A stretch of DNA of 64,000 bases from contig JAYKAV010000678.1 of assembly GCA_035582835.1 (NCBI GenBank), forward strand, positions 961,754 through 1,025,753, written 5' to 3'. Made by a program: the position numbers and the translations under genes. The notes below the pieces were generated by a model that had not been told where the DNA came from, did no database searches, and was given only the letters and a program-made list of their open reading frames with translations. This stretch comes from Phoebastria nigripes. Its lineage: Eukaryota > Chordata > Aves > Procellariiformes > Diomedeidae. Shown piece by piece: positions 26,301-39,120 of the stretch. Position 1 is the first letter of the stretch. Each line of letters starts with the position of its first letter.

Positions 26301-27544
26301 GAAGAGGAGTTTGGTACACTTTATAATGGTGATCCTATGATGGACATTTAAATTTCTGCTCTTCCCAAACAATTTCAGTGCAGTCTACACCTTTGTGATG
26401 TTAAAACTATTTTTTTCTTTTTAATCAAAAAGGTATTTAACAAAATGTCTTTTTCAGTTTTCGAAGTCTCCTTAAATATCCAATGATGTTGCTACAGGTG
26501 ATGACAGGCTAAACTGTTAGGAAGTAAGCATTGTCAATTCTGACATCTGAAGAGGAAAGGATTCTCTGTCCTCAAGACCTATAAAAAGTGCAGTTTTGTA
26601 GAACTTTCATTTCACTGGGCACTGTCTTTGGTCTGGATGGCTAAAGGGCAAATCTTTCTGGAAATGATTTCCAACAATCAACCATTGGAAAAGTCTGTAT
26701 ATGCTCACAATACAACTTTTTTTTTTTTTGGTAAAGATTTTAATCATGTCACATCAAAGCCCTGTTTTTGTGGATTAAAGCAGAGCTGCCTGCTTTGAAT
26801 AAAAGCTCAATTCATGCTGGTTTTCAGTACTAAACCCTCAGCTGTTTTGGCTGCATCCTGTATATAGCCTGGTGGCTATCTCGGTTCTTGTGCTGAAGTT
26901 GCTGAGGAGCACCTAGGCCATCTCCTCTGCTGACCCTGCTTCAGGGCCAGTGGCCTCTGGATGAGGGTGGTCACAAGCTACTGGGAGGTGGGGACAAACA
27001 GATGCCACTGCAGCTCTCAGTGAGTGTTAGTGTAATGCCTCAGCTCACTATTTCTGCTCAAAGCAGGGTATATCCTCCAGGGCAAAGCATGCCGTCGTGG
27101 CTGCACATCAGCAGGTGCCAAGTGAACTCATTCAGCACCAGCCAGGGAATGTTTGCTCAGCACGGTGGTGCCCTGCAGGTAAAGCTTCCTTTGGACTTGT
27201 GGACACAGATGCCTCCAAATAACTGAACAGCTTTGACATTTAGGTAGGTTATTTTTTTGAGATCATTTAGTTTGACTCTGAACTCAGTGTGGAAAGTGCC
27301 ATTTGCAAAAGCTGTGAGGGACCGAGATGGGCAATTGAAATTTAGGTGCATACACCCTTTACTTTCATAGTTACGTCCCTGCACACTACCACTGTTAAGG
27401 CTGAGCAGGTCTCTAATCACCCTGCCCAGACTCTGGGGGAGATGCTTCCTCTTCTCTCTGTCTGGATGGATGAATAAAGTAATTGGATATTTCAGTCTAA
27501 TACCAACACTTGAGATGTGCCCCCAACCCGTCCTGTGAAATCCG
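17346..27544. other. Long non-coding stretch, no gene recognised
   Basis: About 10 kb of AT-rich sequence without coding exons. A short tandem duplication lies at 24214-24253, and isolated donor-like GTAAGT sequences (for example near 20665) lack a supporting acceptor. The 129-codon frame at 25143-25532 lies in a slightly G+C-richer patch but has no recognisable domain. Confidence 0.55.
24214..24253 (+). repeat. 20-bp tandem duplication
   Basis: Two adjacent 20-base units both begin TCCTAAAGGGTAAA. They differ only at a few positions near the unit ends. Confidence 0.75.
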
Positions 27545-27678
27545 TACCAAGATGAGGTTGGATGAGACTTTGAGCAACCTGATCTAGTAAAAGATGTCCC
27601 TGCCCATGGCAGGGGGGGTGGGCTAGATGATCTTTAAAGGTCCCTTCCAACCCAAACCATTCTATGGTTCTATGATTC
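27545..27678 (+). mobile_element. CR1 LINE, 5'-truncated 3' tail
   Basis: The segment carries the classic avian CR1 3' end in order: 'gaggttggatgagactttga', 'gcaacctgatctagt', 'gtccctgcccatggcag', 'gctagatgatctttaaaggt', 'cccttccaacccaaaccatt', and a terminal CTATGGTTCTATGATTC 8-mer-type tail. CR1 elements are usually 5'-truncated, as here, and only the 3' untranslated part remains. Sequence quality to the consensus remembered by eye is good, suggesting a moderately young copy. Confidence 0.93.
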
Positions 27679-30600
27679 CGCGAGGTTTGTTGGTGGCCTT
27701 GAAATTTCACAGCTGGCTCAATTTCTGTGATGTAGTGCTCTCGCTATTTGAATGTAACCTTGACCTTTGGGAGAGGAAGGTCAGAAAATGGAAGAATTTT
27801 CTTTGTCACACTTTGTCAATTTTCTGTGCTTCCACAACACCCAGCTCTCTCTGGAAACACCACTGTTTCTGGCCAACACACTGCAGTCCTCAAGAAAATT
27901 CCTTCATGGTGTTTTACTCAGACCTAGTCTGGCTAATTTCAAATTCTGTTTAGACAAACTTCCAAGTGAAAAGACATCTCACAATATTATTCACTGGTAC
28001 TCTGTAAAGAACCTCAGCTGAAGTACATTTTAAACAAAGTTGATTTATTTCCTTTAATTTTTTTTTACTGGGCTCACCCTCTGGCCAGTGCAGGGAGGAA
28101 GCTGAATGACTTTTGACTCCTTGTCTAGTTGGAATTTCGAAAAACAGGAACTAAAAAAGAAACCAGAACTAGCAGTAGATTTTGATCCAATTCAAGGAGA
28201 AAGCAACTGAGCGTTCAAATTTTAGCACAGAGGTTTAGGAAACCAAGATATTAGCTAACCAGTTTACAAAGCAAAAATCCAGGAATGGCTCAAGTAAGAA
28301 ACAGCTACTGAGAATAAAATCTATGCACTTCCAGGAGAAACTTAAACGGAGCTACATCTGGTCATTTAAAGACTTGGAAAAACAAAGACTTGAAAAAAGC
28401 AATGAAAGAGGAAGAGAAGGAAGAATTGGATTTCTTTAAAAAAAAATAAATGCTACCAGCTACAGATATGACTACATGCTAAATTGTTAGAAAAGTCTCT
28501 GCTCTTGGTAACTTTTCCAGGTGTTTTGTGATGTATGTTTTACAATTTCCTTTTCTAGAGATGGAAGATCATGAAGTTAACACAACTCAGAACACTTATT
28601 CAAGACCCTTTCTCAGACATTCAGAAGTTCTTGCTTGAGAATTTTCTTCTTCTCCTTGTATTATCTACTGTCATCCTGAGAGCTACTCTAAAAATAAAAA
28701 AAAGAGGAAAAAATCATTCCTTGCTTCCACTGACTTGACTTAATTGCATTACTTGCATAATTTCTTATCAAATTCTTGCTGGGTTTTATCTGTCTGTACA
28801 TCTGTGTCAGGCTGGGGAAGTGTTTCTTTGGCCTCAACAGACCATAGCTTAACACTAGCATGTTATTCTGTAAGAATACCAAAATAAAGGTGTGCCTTGG
28901 GCTGTATGAGATAGAGCTGTAGGCCACACCTGGTGCCTGGGTTTCAGGCTCTCCTTTTCTAATGTAGCCTTTGTTCTGCACTCCCCTGCTTTTCTTTTTG
29001 GCTTTATCTTTCAAACCTCCCAGGTTGCCCATTCTCTACTACCTTCCTGCGTACTTCCCATCCTTGAGTCAGTGGATACTGCTTGGGCCACGGCTGGGCT
29101 TTGGTGTTAANGTAGAAAGATCATAGGAACACCCACATGTGAAGTGGGGATTTTCTGGAGAAGTCTGAACTTCACTTTTCCAGTTGATAATTTCATGCAT
29201 TGAGAGCAAGGATCAGATCTGGCATTGTTATTATTAAAATAACACACCTTCCTACATTTCCCCAAGCCCTCTCTAGGTGCATATAAGTGGGGTTTCTTTT
29301 ATTCCTGTATCTCAGAAGGCTCCTTCAATTTTCTCTAATTAAACTGTCATCTTAATAATACTTCGGCTGAATGCCAAGATATGAAAATTCTTCAGAAAAT
29401 AATCTTTTTAGAGGATTATAGCAGATTAAAGCACCATCCTGTGCTTAAAGACTTCAGCATACCTTCCAATCAGTTAGGGATTGCAATGGTTTCAGAATAT
29501 GTTGTCACACTTATTAAAGCATTGCTGTAAGTAAAAATGTAGACTTCAGAGGGAAGGGAAATTCTTTATGAAGATTAGCATTCTTGGTTTTTCAGTCTGG
29601 ATGCTGTGTATAGCACATCCAAGGATAAGCATAGGATGATTTCAATATACTAAAATGTATGAGTTTACTGGAGCTACTGGTTGAGGTCAGGAGTGGTATC
29701 AGTTGCACGTTAGTCCTACCTGATTATGCTTCCGAGAAGCATTCTGCCTTTGCAGAACTTGCAACCTTCTGCAGAAAATGAAATAAAATAGATGATATTG
29801 TTGGGAAAACTTTTTTGCAGATCTTTCATAGTTAGTGGCAGTGTTAGCTAATCAAGGAAAGTCAGTGAAACTTTAGAAGCATTAACTGAGATGAAAATCC
29901 AGTTGTGCCAGCTGTGGTCTAGATCCATGTAAGCCAAAATAAAGGCCCTGCCCCCTGAAAGGCTCAGTTTTCAAAGACTGTGGGTAAAAATGTTCAGAGC
30001 CTCATTAAGTGCACTTTGATTGATCTCAATTAAAACAACTAAGGAACCTTTTCTGAGTGCACTGATATTATTTTAATGGCAATAAAGTAATATTCCTAAA
30101 AGCCTTTCAGTCTGTAGTAAATTGGATAGTTGTTTAACTATGAGAACAATTCCCCATCTGCATTAATGGGGCCTTGTGGTGTGGGGGTTTTGGTAGAATG
30201 ATTGGAGCAGGAACAACAGACTTTAAAGAAAGGGAGGGAAAACATGGGCATTTTGAACATGCATTTTGAAGCCTAGTTGTGAGGATTGTTACAGGGAGTG
30301 GGCAGACTGCCAACATGCAACAGTTCTTCATGTAGGTTTTTTTTTTTTAGCCTGTGGTGTCTGACTACATTTTGAACATGTAGTCTTTAGCCTTTCTTTC
30401 CTGTGCTTCTTGATGTGAAAAAAAAAAATTGCTTTTTCTATCCCTTGTTAGGTACATTAAAGAATAGGACAGCTCTTCACAAGCTGGAATCTAATTATTT
30501 CCTCTTTTGTGGGGACATTGTTGCTCCTCCAGTGCAGATGGAAAAGGGTTCATCCTGGGCCTCATATGTGACACCTGTGTGACAGACCAGACTGTCTCCA

Positions 30601-32287
30601 CCCTCAAAAGTTAGAAATGCTGATGGTCATCTTAGCTGCTGCCAACCATTTCATACTGTGCTACCTGACGATTTGAAAAACCCAACCTCTATCTTTTTAC
30701 CCTAGATAAGCAGTGTACGGCAGCAGCCTGGAAGGGAAATGGGAAGAATCAATACCTTTATAGATGCTGGAAGCACAAATACAAATTTTCATAACTACAA
30801 TTCCTAGAATTGAAGTTCTGTGATGAAGCTTAAACACGCAAGCATGCCTTTTAATGCTGCAGAAGATGCTGTGCAAGAACAATGGTAGCCTGAGTTTCTC
30901 TTCTTACCACATTGTTATATATCTCTACTATCTTGATCCAATGAGGGACAGGCCACCTCTGACGGTCCATAGTCCCACCACCCCGGTGGCCATGCACCCT
31001 GCAGCGAGGCTGCCTGGAGGGCATGGAGAGAGGGCTCTGCTGCTGCACTCCCAGCTGTGCCTAGTCCCTCTCACATCTCCGAAAAGAAAGCCATTGCTAT
31101 GAAAAGATGTTTCTACGATTTGCAGTATGCATGCTGATTCTTATGGCTGTATAATTTGAAGAAACCTTAGAAGTGGGGATGTGCTTTAGGTGTACTCAGG
31201 CCAAGGACTGCAGGGGCTGCCAAGATGCTGAAGTCCTTAAAGATGTCCGTTTACTGTTCCTCAGCAACAACTGAGGGTCTAGCCCAAGATACTAAGAATC
31301 TTGAGAAAAATCAAACTGTTTAAAAATAGAGGGAATAACATCAAGTATGGATTTTTCAAAGAAGGTATTCATTTTACTAAAAATGCTACTCACCTTCGTC
31401 TCAAACTTCGATTTCAGACAACATTCTGATTTTTGGATCTGCCTGACACAAAGCAAATATTTTTTTTTGCTGCCTTGTTGTAGGACTTTTTATTTGTTTG
31501 ATTTTCCAGAATGCCATTCTTAACTTTATGTTTAGTGCCTCTTCTGCAGTCAAGAACTTGAATAGTTTGTCTTTGTGATCAAGGGCTTTGCTATTACACA
31601 TACTCTGCATGTATTTTCCAATGAAGCAGCTGGCAGTGACACAGTGCATTTGATCTCCTGACAGCTGTGCTCCATGTAAGACATTAAAGCATTAGAGTAA
31701 TTTCTTTAAAAATTGTGTGAGATTAATAAAGACTATAATGCTAACACTTGTTGAATTGCAATACATGGCTTTACTCCCTGGAGCTGTATCCAAACCTGAA
31801 GAGGCTTATTTTTAGAGTCATTGCTTGACATTACATGGGGCTTAATTAATAGTTATTTCCTTTATGTATCATCTGTGACACAATGGTTTGTTTGCTTTTA
31901 ATTGAAATATCAGACAGCTTTTTTCCACAAACACATAGTGCATTTATTGAGTTGCAATTACTAAAAATAGAGACGATTTCAAAAAATTGTCAGTTACTGA
32001 CTATGGATTCAGCATGCACTTGATTTTTATTCCTCATACCCTTTTCTATTGTATCTGAATACCTGATAAGCAATCACAATTCTCAGCCTTCTTGCCTGCA
32101 GGGCACCATAATAGAGGTGTGCTCCATTTTTCTTATGGAGAAGCAAAGGGAACCACACAACAACGTTTTCAAATTTGCATTGCTGAGAATTTGAAAATGG
32201 GGACATGGCCAGTAGTAGACTCTATTACAGTGACTGTCTGTGAGACTTAAGACCCTTGATGAGCATTTACACTATTGTAGTGAATAT
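27679..32287. other. Non-coding stretch between two CR1 tails
   Basis: No coding exon or RNA gene is seen. The stretch contains A-rich and T-rich tracts around 28030-28450 and 30337-30430 and one N at 29111. The 114-codon minus-strand frame at 28688-29032 has no recognisable domain. Confidence 0.55.
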
Positions 32288-32353
32288 TGGGTTAGACTAG
32301 ATGATCTTTGAAGGTTCCTCCCAACCCAAGCCATTCTGTGATTCTATGATTTT
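32288..32353 (+). mobile_element. CR1 LINE, very short 3' tail
   Basis: Only the last ~65 bases of a CR1 remain: 'ttagactagatgatctttga', 'aggttcctcccaacccaagc', then ATTCTGTGATTCTATGAT. This is the standard 3' terminus, in + orientation. Confidence 0.9.
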
Positions 32354-32734
32354 AAACAAATATGGAAAGAGCTCCTAATGAGCCTATCTGCACCAAATGA
32401 GGAGAAATGTTAGTTGTGTCAGGATATATGGCATGTAATTTTAGAAGAAACTCTGCAAAAGCAAGTGATGTGTCCTCATTTGATCATGGTTTACTCTAAA
32501 GATGAGTTATGTGATATACCAGGCTTCCTGTAATAATCTCAGATGTTAAGGACACAGTTATAGTCCGTTTGGGAGAGGAAGGCTTTGCAGATATAAGTCA
32601 GATTTTGTAGAAATGCTGGCTTTACCAAAGAATGATTCACCTAGATTTCCAGCTTCATAAAACCCCCACCTTTTATTTGCTGTAACATAGGCAAAAATAA
32701 CACTTTGTCTCTCTTTCTCTCCTTTGTTCTTTGC

Positions 32735-32778
32735 CAAAAGACTACACTGTTTTAATCAAAAGACTACGCTATTTTAGA
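32735..32778 (+). repeat. 22-bp tandem duplication
   Basis: Two adjacent 22-base units both start CAAAAGACTAC and differ at about four positions. I see no longer array. Confidence 0.75.
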
Positions 32779-32989
32779 GAGCAATCTTAGTAACCATAAA
32801 TAAACCATTTTCCATGATATATGAAATAAATAGCGTTGTTATTCTCTATAATATGTTCCAGCTGAGAATCTCAGGGTTTTACAAGCATACACCTTGACTT
32901 CTTAAGAGCAATCATGCCTTCAAATAGCTTTGGTACAACTTGGGCATAATGGATCAGGTCATTTAACATGACTGAGATGAGTGGAGTTC

Positions 32990-33085
32990 TCATTTGATGA
33001 TAGGAAAACTGAGACACAAAATGCTTTCCAGGAAGCTGGACTAAAGCTTTTGAGTTGAAACCAGTATCCAGAATTTCTAACTTCA
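32990..33085 (-). repeat. Possible MIR-like SINE relic, minus orientation
   Basis: The + strand reads 'gataggaaaactgagacaca', then 'gagttgaaaccagtatccag'. These correspond to the reversed MIR blocks GATGAGGAAACTGAGGCACA and a GGGATTCGAACCCAG-like block. The spacing is plausible but the copy is diverged. Confidence 0.4.
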
Positions 33086-34642
33086 GAAGTTATGCTCAAT
33101 CTGGCAAGCGTTTTGACATGCTGGCATGTTTCTGCCATGTTAATTACCTGTTAGAAGTAAGTTGAAGGGCAGCTGTGCTCGTAGAGAGATTCTCCCTGCT
33201 ACTTAACCCAAACTAAACCTCTAAATGCAATCTGAAGTAAATAACAGTAATTTTTCTGCTGGTTTGAGGCTTTGCAGTAGGGTAAATACAGGCTTCCTCA
33301 TATTCAGTAAGTGGCTGTTGTCAGTGGATTGGATCTGGGTAATGTCTCTCATTCCCTGAAGATTAACAGCTTGCCTTTCTATCACTTTAGTGGAAGTGTA
33401 TGCAGGTTAAAAGTCCCTTTAGGTCACAGCTTCTTTTTTCAGACAACACAGCAATGTCATGGTTCATAAATTAAGAGTTCAATTGTTTGTCACTGGAGCT
33501 GAAAATATCTCCCTAAAGGTTAGGCCTCTGGGAGATTCTTTAAAATGCTGGCAAGTTTCTATGACAATGGTCCTTTGAAAAGAATGTTTTCTGATACTTA
33601 TCAGGGAAGAAACGTCAACAGTGTGATGCCTTATTATTTTGGACTCATTAGTGTAGAAACCTTTGCCATGCTGTTTGGAGTGTCACTTGACATTCCTATT
33701 GTTGATTACAGAGAGAGTTAAACCTATGTCACATAAAACTNGGTAGCACAGATAAAACACGTAATTGCCAGTCTTCTTCTTTCCCAAGTACAAGAATGGC
33801 TTTGTGGAATACAGCCAAAACCAATGCTTTCACTCATGCAGCTGTACTACCAAATCTCAAGGGCTGCTTTTCCACATGTCCATGCTTGTAAGGGGGTAGG
33901 TGTCATCTAAAACCAGATCTGCTGACTGCCAGGCCACAAACCATTTGGTTTGTTACGAAAGTCACCAAACCCACCCAGGACTATGTTCTGGATATGTAGG
34001 ACACATGTTACAAGGAGTCTGCAGGCTGTAATGTCTCTGTGTAGGCATGTCTCTTTATTCAGTTTGCTACTGCAGCAAACTTTCCAGAGCATCACTGCCG
34101 GTTGGTGGCTGTGGGTGAGTGAGGGTTTAACCAAGCAGAGACACTTTTTCTGGTGTCTTGGTCTTGGATGAGGCTTTTCAGTGCCTCAGAAGTGGAAAAG
34201 GAAATGGATGTACTCCCTGAAGCAAGGACCATCTTCTCTGTTGTGTTAGATATGTTAATTGCTTTGTACCGTGAAAATTAAGCATGTTTCTTGCTTGGCA
34301 GTATCTGATAACCACCAGATCCTCAGTCTCCTATGAGACAACTCAAAGGAATATCTTGTATAATACTTGCTTGGTAATGCTCCAGAAAATACTTTTGGAT
34401 AGAGAGGGGAAGTAACCAGCAGACAGTTTCATTGTGAATTTCATTATTAACTTCTTGCTTGTAAACTCTGAGTTATTGTGGATGAAGACAACAGGCTGGA
34501 GCAGCAGCATTACCCTCCTAGTTGTGGTGGCAGCGCACAGCGCTGCAAAGAAGCCCCAGCCAGTGACTCCAGCCACAAGCATGCAGTAGTCTCAGATTAT
34601 CCTTGTTTCTTCTATAGAATTGTTCTGTTTTTTTGATGGCAT

Positions 34643-34661
34643 GAACATGATTATCATGTTC
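34643..34661. repeat. 19-base near-perfect palindrome
   Basis: GAACATGAT and ATCATGTTC are exact reverse complements around a single central T. It could serve as a symmetric protein-binding site, but I do not recognise it as a named one. Confidence 0.6.
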
Positions 34662-35262
34662 TTATGAACTTGATTGTGGGAACCACTAGGTAAGTCTCCA
34701 TGCAAGCCTAGCGGATTGACAGCCCCTTGCAGGAGCAGCTCTCTGTTGACATATCTGCCCTTATTTTTCTGTTCACTTCCTGACCTCGTGTTGCTGATCT
34801 TGCATTTTTATGTTTAGGAAGAACATAACCTAGTGCACTCAGGGGCCTTCCCACATTTGTGATAGCCAGGAGGACAGTGAATCTTTATGGACAGAGTATA
34901 TATAGACTGGGGAAGGAGAAGAAGGTGGATTTAATACTTCCCCTTTTAACCATGATCTTTCATCCTGTTCTCCTCAGCTTGCATTACAGACTGAAGAGTG
35001 GACTGCTGCAGCCAGGTACTGTCACTCACAGAATAAAATTTCTGCCATGTAGTAAATACCTGGGAAACAATTGTATCTTTTTTCCCCCACAGTTCAGCAG
35101 ATCTTCCTGTGTACAGCCTTCAGGTTTGGGACGAGCATGAGTCTTTTGTTACTTTGAGAACCTCATCCTCCTTACAGGAGTGTTGACTGAATGTGCAGAT
35201 GACAGGAAATGTGCGGTTTAGTCCATTGCTTATCAATGCAAGTCGAAATGAAAGAGAAGAGA

Positions 35263-35307
35263 TGGGGGTGTGTGCGGTGTGTGTGTGGGTATGAGGGTGT
35301 GTGTGTT
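35263..35307 (+). repeat. Imperfect GT-rich microsatellite
   Basis: GT dinucleotides are interrupted by GCG and ATGAG blocks. This is low-complexity sequence that generates the short cysteine/valine-rich frames over it. Confidence 0.75.
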
Positions 35308-37196
35308 CTTGCCTGTTTTGTGCCTCAGGTACACTTTTTTTCTTTTCCAAATAAAAGCCTGGAAAGAAAGGGACTGATTATGACTATACCTTATTAAAGA
35401 AAGCTTACAGAAAAGAGTTGACTGATTACCTTCATATCAACAGTCTGGGCTGCACGATTTTAGCTAGTAATTAAGAAGGAATATATACTGTGCTTAAGTT
35501 TCATTCATAGGAAACTGAACTGTTCACTTTCCTGTGGGGACAAATGTTGAAATAAAAAGAGTTAGTATGTGTACAAAAGGCATGTCTTCTCTTCAGTGGT
35601 CTGGAATTTATCAAGAAAAGCTTTGGTAATTTTAGTCTATCCTTTAGATAATGTGACCTTGATAAATTGCAAAAATTATTTATAGTTAAGGAGTACAATA
35701 AGAAATGAGATGCCAAGTTCACTGCTGGAGTAATCAAACTGGTTTGAAAAGAGCTTCTGCAATTATGTTATGGATTAATGGGTCAGAGACATTATACTGT
35801 AAAATAAGCCGCCACTTTTTTAATCAGCCTGTAAGTACAGTTATGTTGATGATCCTAACCAGACCACTGTACAATACAAACAGGCCATTCATCATGGTGA
35901 ATTAGAAGCTATGTTCCAGCAAGCACAAACACAAACACACAAGCTAACCCACAGCCATCTACATGACTCAGAGGAGATAAATACTCATGCTAAGTTATTC
36001 TGAAACTTGATAAAATCTGAGAATTACTACAGGTCTGAAACCCAGGACAGTATACCACTCTGATACTAGTGTTGTACCTCAAGGAAATTTTTTCTTTGCC
36101 TAGTGTTTTTTCATAAGCAAATATAGCCCAGATTGTATCATATTACACGTGGTGTAGCTTTGAGTTCATTTTGATTTTTAACAGTCATCTGTTTTCTTCA
36201 TCTGCCTTTAAGTCATGCCACAGGAACATCTGCTGGTTCTTTTCTTTCATACTATTGACTTCAGTTTTGCATTTTTATAGTGCGGTTTTGTTTCCACATG
36301 AGGGTCAAAGTCAGCTTGCTTGTTCAAAAAGGGGTAAGGGGAGGCAACATGCTACAGAGCTGTAGTTGTGCTGGATTTGGCCCCTGCTTACACAGGGAAC
36401 CTGAGAGTCAGTAGCTCTTCCCCATACTGTCCCTCTTCCACTTGTAACAATGCCCTGTGGCTGGGCTGAAAATCTGTTTGTCCCCTATGCTTAAAAGTGC
36501 TTTTGGTCCCTGTGCTCAGGCGGGCATAGGGTGGTCTGTCCTGGTAATTCTGTCCCTGTATTGCGACTTTGCAATACAGCCTCTGTGCTCTGAAAATGTG
36601 GGCTGTCAAGTTCACTCCTCAGGATGCACCGACGAGCCACTGTGGTAGCAAATTTCACTTAGACTCCCACCAGCCAGTCAAATCTGCAAATCTGATGTGA
36701 ATCTCTGACAGAAGGCTGGAGAGATATCTTGAATTCTATGAGGTATTAAATAATTGGTGGGATTTGGCCTATACCCTTCCTCTTTCCTGCTGTTCTGAGT
36801 GGAAAAAAAAAAAAAATATTGAATACTCCTGGATTTTCCTTCATTGCAACTACAATTAGTCAGTAAAATGAATATATGTAAATTTGAATACTTAATACTT
36901 TAACAGGCAACAGGATTTTGAACAGCAGTCAACCGAATATTTCAGCTTGTAAAAAGTATCACATTTATAAGTAGGCAATATGCATTACTATTAAATTGAT
37001 AATTCACTTGATTTTAATTTCATCAGCCACCTTGAAATAATATCAAACCTGCTTCGTTATTATCTTATGGAGGAAGTTAATCATGTCTGTATTTCAGTAA
37101 AGACTCTTCCCCTTCTTGTGGGGGAAAACTGATTGATCTGAAAAGATTTTAGGTCATCTCTTTGTCTATGAACCTTTAATGCATAAAAAGAGAGTG

Positions 37197-37199
<3 letters not shown>

Positions 37200-37227
<28 letters not shown>
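37200..37227 (+). repeat. (TG)13 microsatellite
   Basis: Thirteen uninterrupted TG units follow a short AG-rich lead (GAGAGTGAGAG). Such a tract is likely length-polymorphic. Confidence 0.95.
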
Positions 37228-39032
37228 TGAAGGAAATAAACTAGCAGAAGTGGGGAGAAAAAATGAGCAAACCTTACTAACAGGAGCTCAGTTTTTAGTC
37301 CCAACAGACTTAACTAGCAGAAGGGGAAAGGAAGATCTGGGGCTGGCTGCCAGAGAAGCACTGCTGAGTGTAAACACTCCAAGGCATCTCAGAATGCCCT
37401 TACCATAGGGAGCCCGAAAGTACTCTGGGACTCTGCAGTCAGGAGCAGTCTTCCAAGCAGAGTGTTTATTGTGGATTTTCAGTACGGAGAAAACTACAGC
37501 CAAGCTGACCAGAAAGACTGGAATTTCATCTGTCTCTCTTCCCCCCCTCCCCGCTCTGTCTTTCTCTCTGTCACCCACTCATTGTATTTCTTTCTCTGCC
37601 AGCCTTTTAAACCAGAGATTACTGCGTCAGTGACATTCATTATTCCTTTTATTCTAGTATGATCTCATGTTCAGACTCCGGGAGAAACAGTGCTACCTGT
37701 AAGTATCTGCTTCGTTTGTTGTATACACTGAATGCTGTAGTGCTTGTGGTTGTAATAGTGTTTAACAGTTTGTTGCTGAATGTTGCAGCAAAGCAGTCGG
37801 ACAGTAATTTTTGTACTCAGGGTGGATGAAAGCTCCGTTCTAACTTTGGAGGAAAACAGACGCTGGTTCTTGCCAGTAGTTTAGTAGAAGTTAACTTGGA
37901 AGTTAAGGATTCCAAGCAACTTAGTTTATCCTAATGTTCAAGTTGATATAGATTTCTCAACTATGCTGGCTTTCTTCCATCAGCTCTAATAAAACTTTGT
38001 GGTTTTATCTTTTATAAAAGCTTGGAAGCACTAAGCAAGATTCTTTTCTTAAAATTGTCTTTTTAGTAAGACACAATGGGAGAGAGAAATGTGATAAAAA
38101 ACACTGAAAAACATAATGAAAACTTCCAATATTAGTAAGTCTTTCTAAAGGATATATTTCATTCAGCTGGGAGAACTTGCTTTTTAAATGNGTGTTTTAA
38201 AATTGTAGACTTTTATTTTGCAGTAGGGATCTGTGAGAGTTTTCACATTTCCATGTACTTTCAGACAGCTGACTTCATTCATCTGAATTAGACAGATGTT
38301 CATGGGACATATGTATGTGTAAATGTTTATGTGTGTTTCTGAACACACACATATATGTTTGCACAGTTTTTACATTTCCTGCTGATTTCTATGTATTTAT
38401 CTAGAACCAAACTCTAAAAATCACCTTTTAGAGAGTAGTTGCTGTCACTCTGTGTTGTGCTGAGACACTTCAACAAATCCTGTTGATAACTATACACAGT
38501 TTCTTGAAACAGTTATTAAAAGGGAATTTTGCTAGTTACATTTTTGCTAGAGAATTCTACTAGTTCATCATCTCGGCTAACTCAGGACTGCATGCTACCT
38601 TAGGCAAAATGCATCTCTGCTGTTGACATGTGTCCAAGGTGTCTGTGGGAGGCACTGGCACTGTAAATCACCAGTTGCTTTCACAGTAAAAGAGCACACG
38701 CATCTGTAGAAGTTGTCCCATCTCTTTTCTCTTACTCGGGTGTTACTGCTGTGAGCCTGCCAGCATTTTCTTCATGATTCTTCCCTAGGGTTTATTTTGC
38801 ATGCAACATGACTGTATGCAGATCGTTTTGACCTAGAGAATGAGGTGGTTTGGATCTGGGCACCTTTAGATTTTGAACATTTTTTCCAGCATAGATCCCT
38901 GCTCTGCGAAGAATCAGGCAAGTATAAGGACAAATGATTAAACAAGTCCCTGGACAATTACTTGATTTTTTAAGTGAAAGTACCTCATGCCTGTTCCTTC
39001 ATTACATTCCTTTTTTGCAGTCCTTGGAAGTA

Positions 39033-39120
39033 GTCTTGATAATATTAGTCTATGATAATATTAGTTACAGTACAAGTGGTCTTGATAATACATATCTATG
39101 ATAATATTAGTTACAGTACG
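39033..39120 (+). repeat. 46-bp tandem duplication, two copies
   Basis: Both units begin GTCTTGATAATA and contain CTATGATAATATTAGTTACA. The second starts at 39079, giving a 46-base period. They differ at only a handful of positions, so the duplication is recent compared with the other repeats here. Confidence 0.85.
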
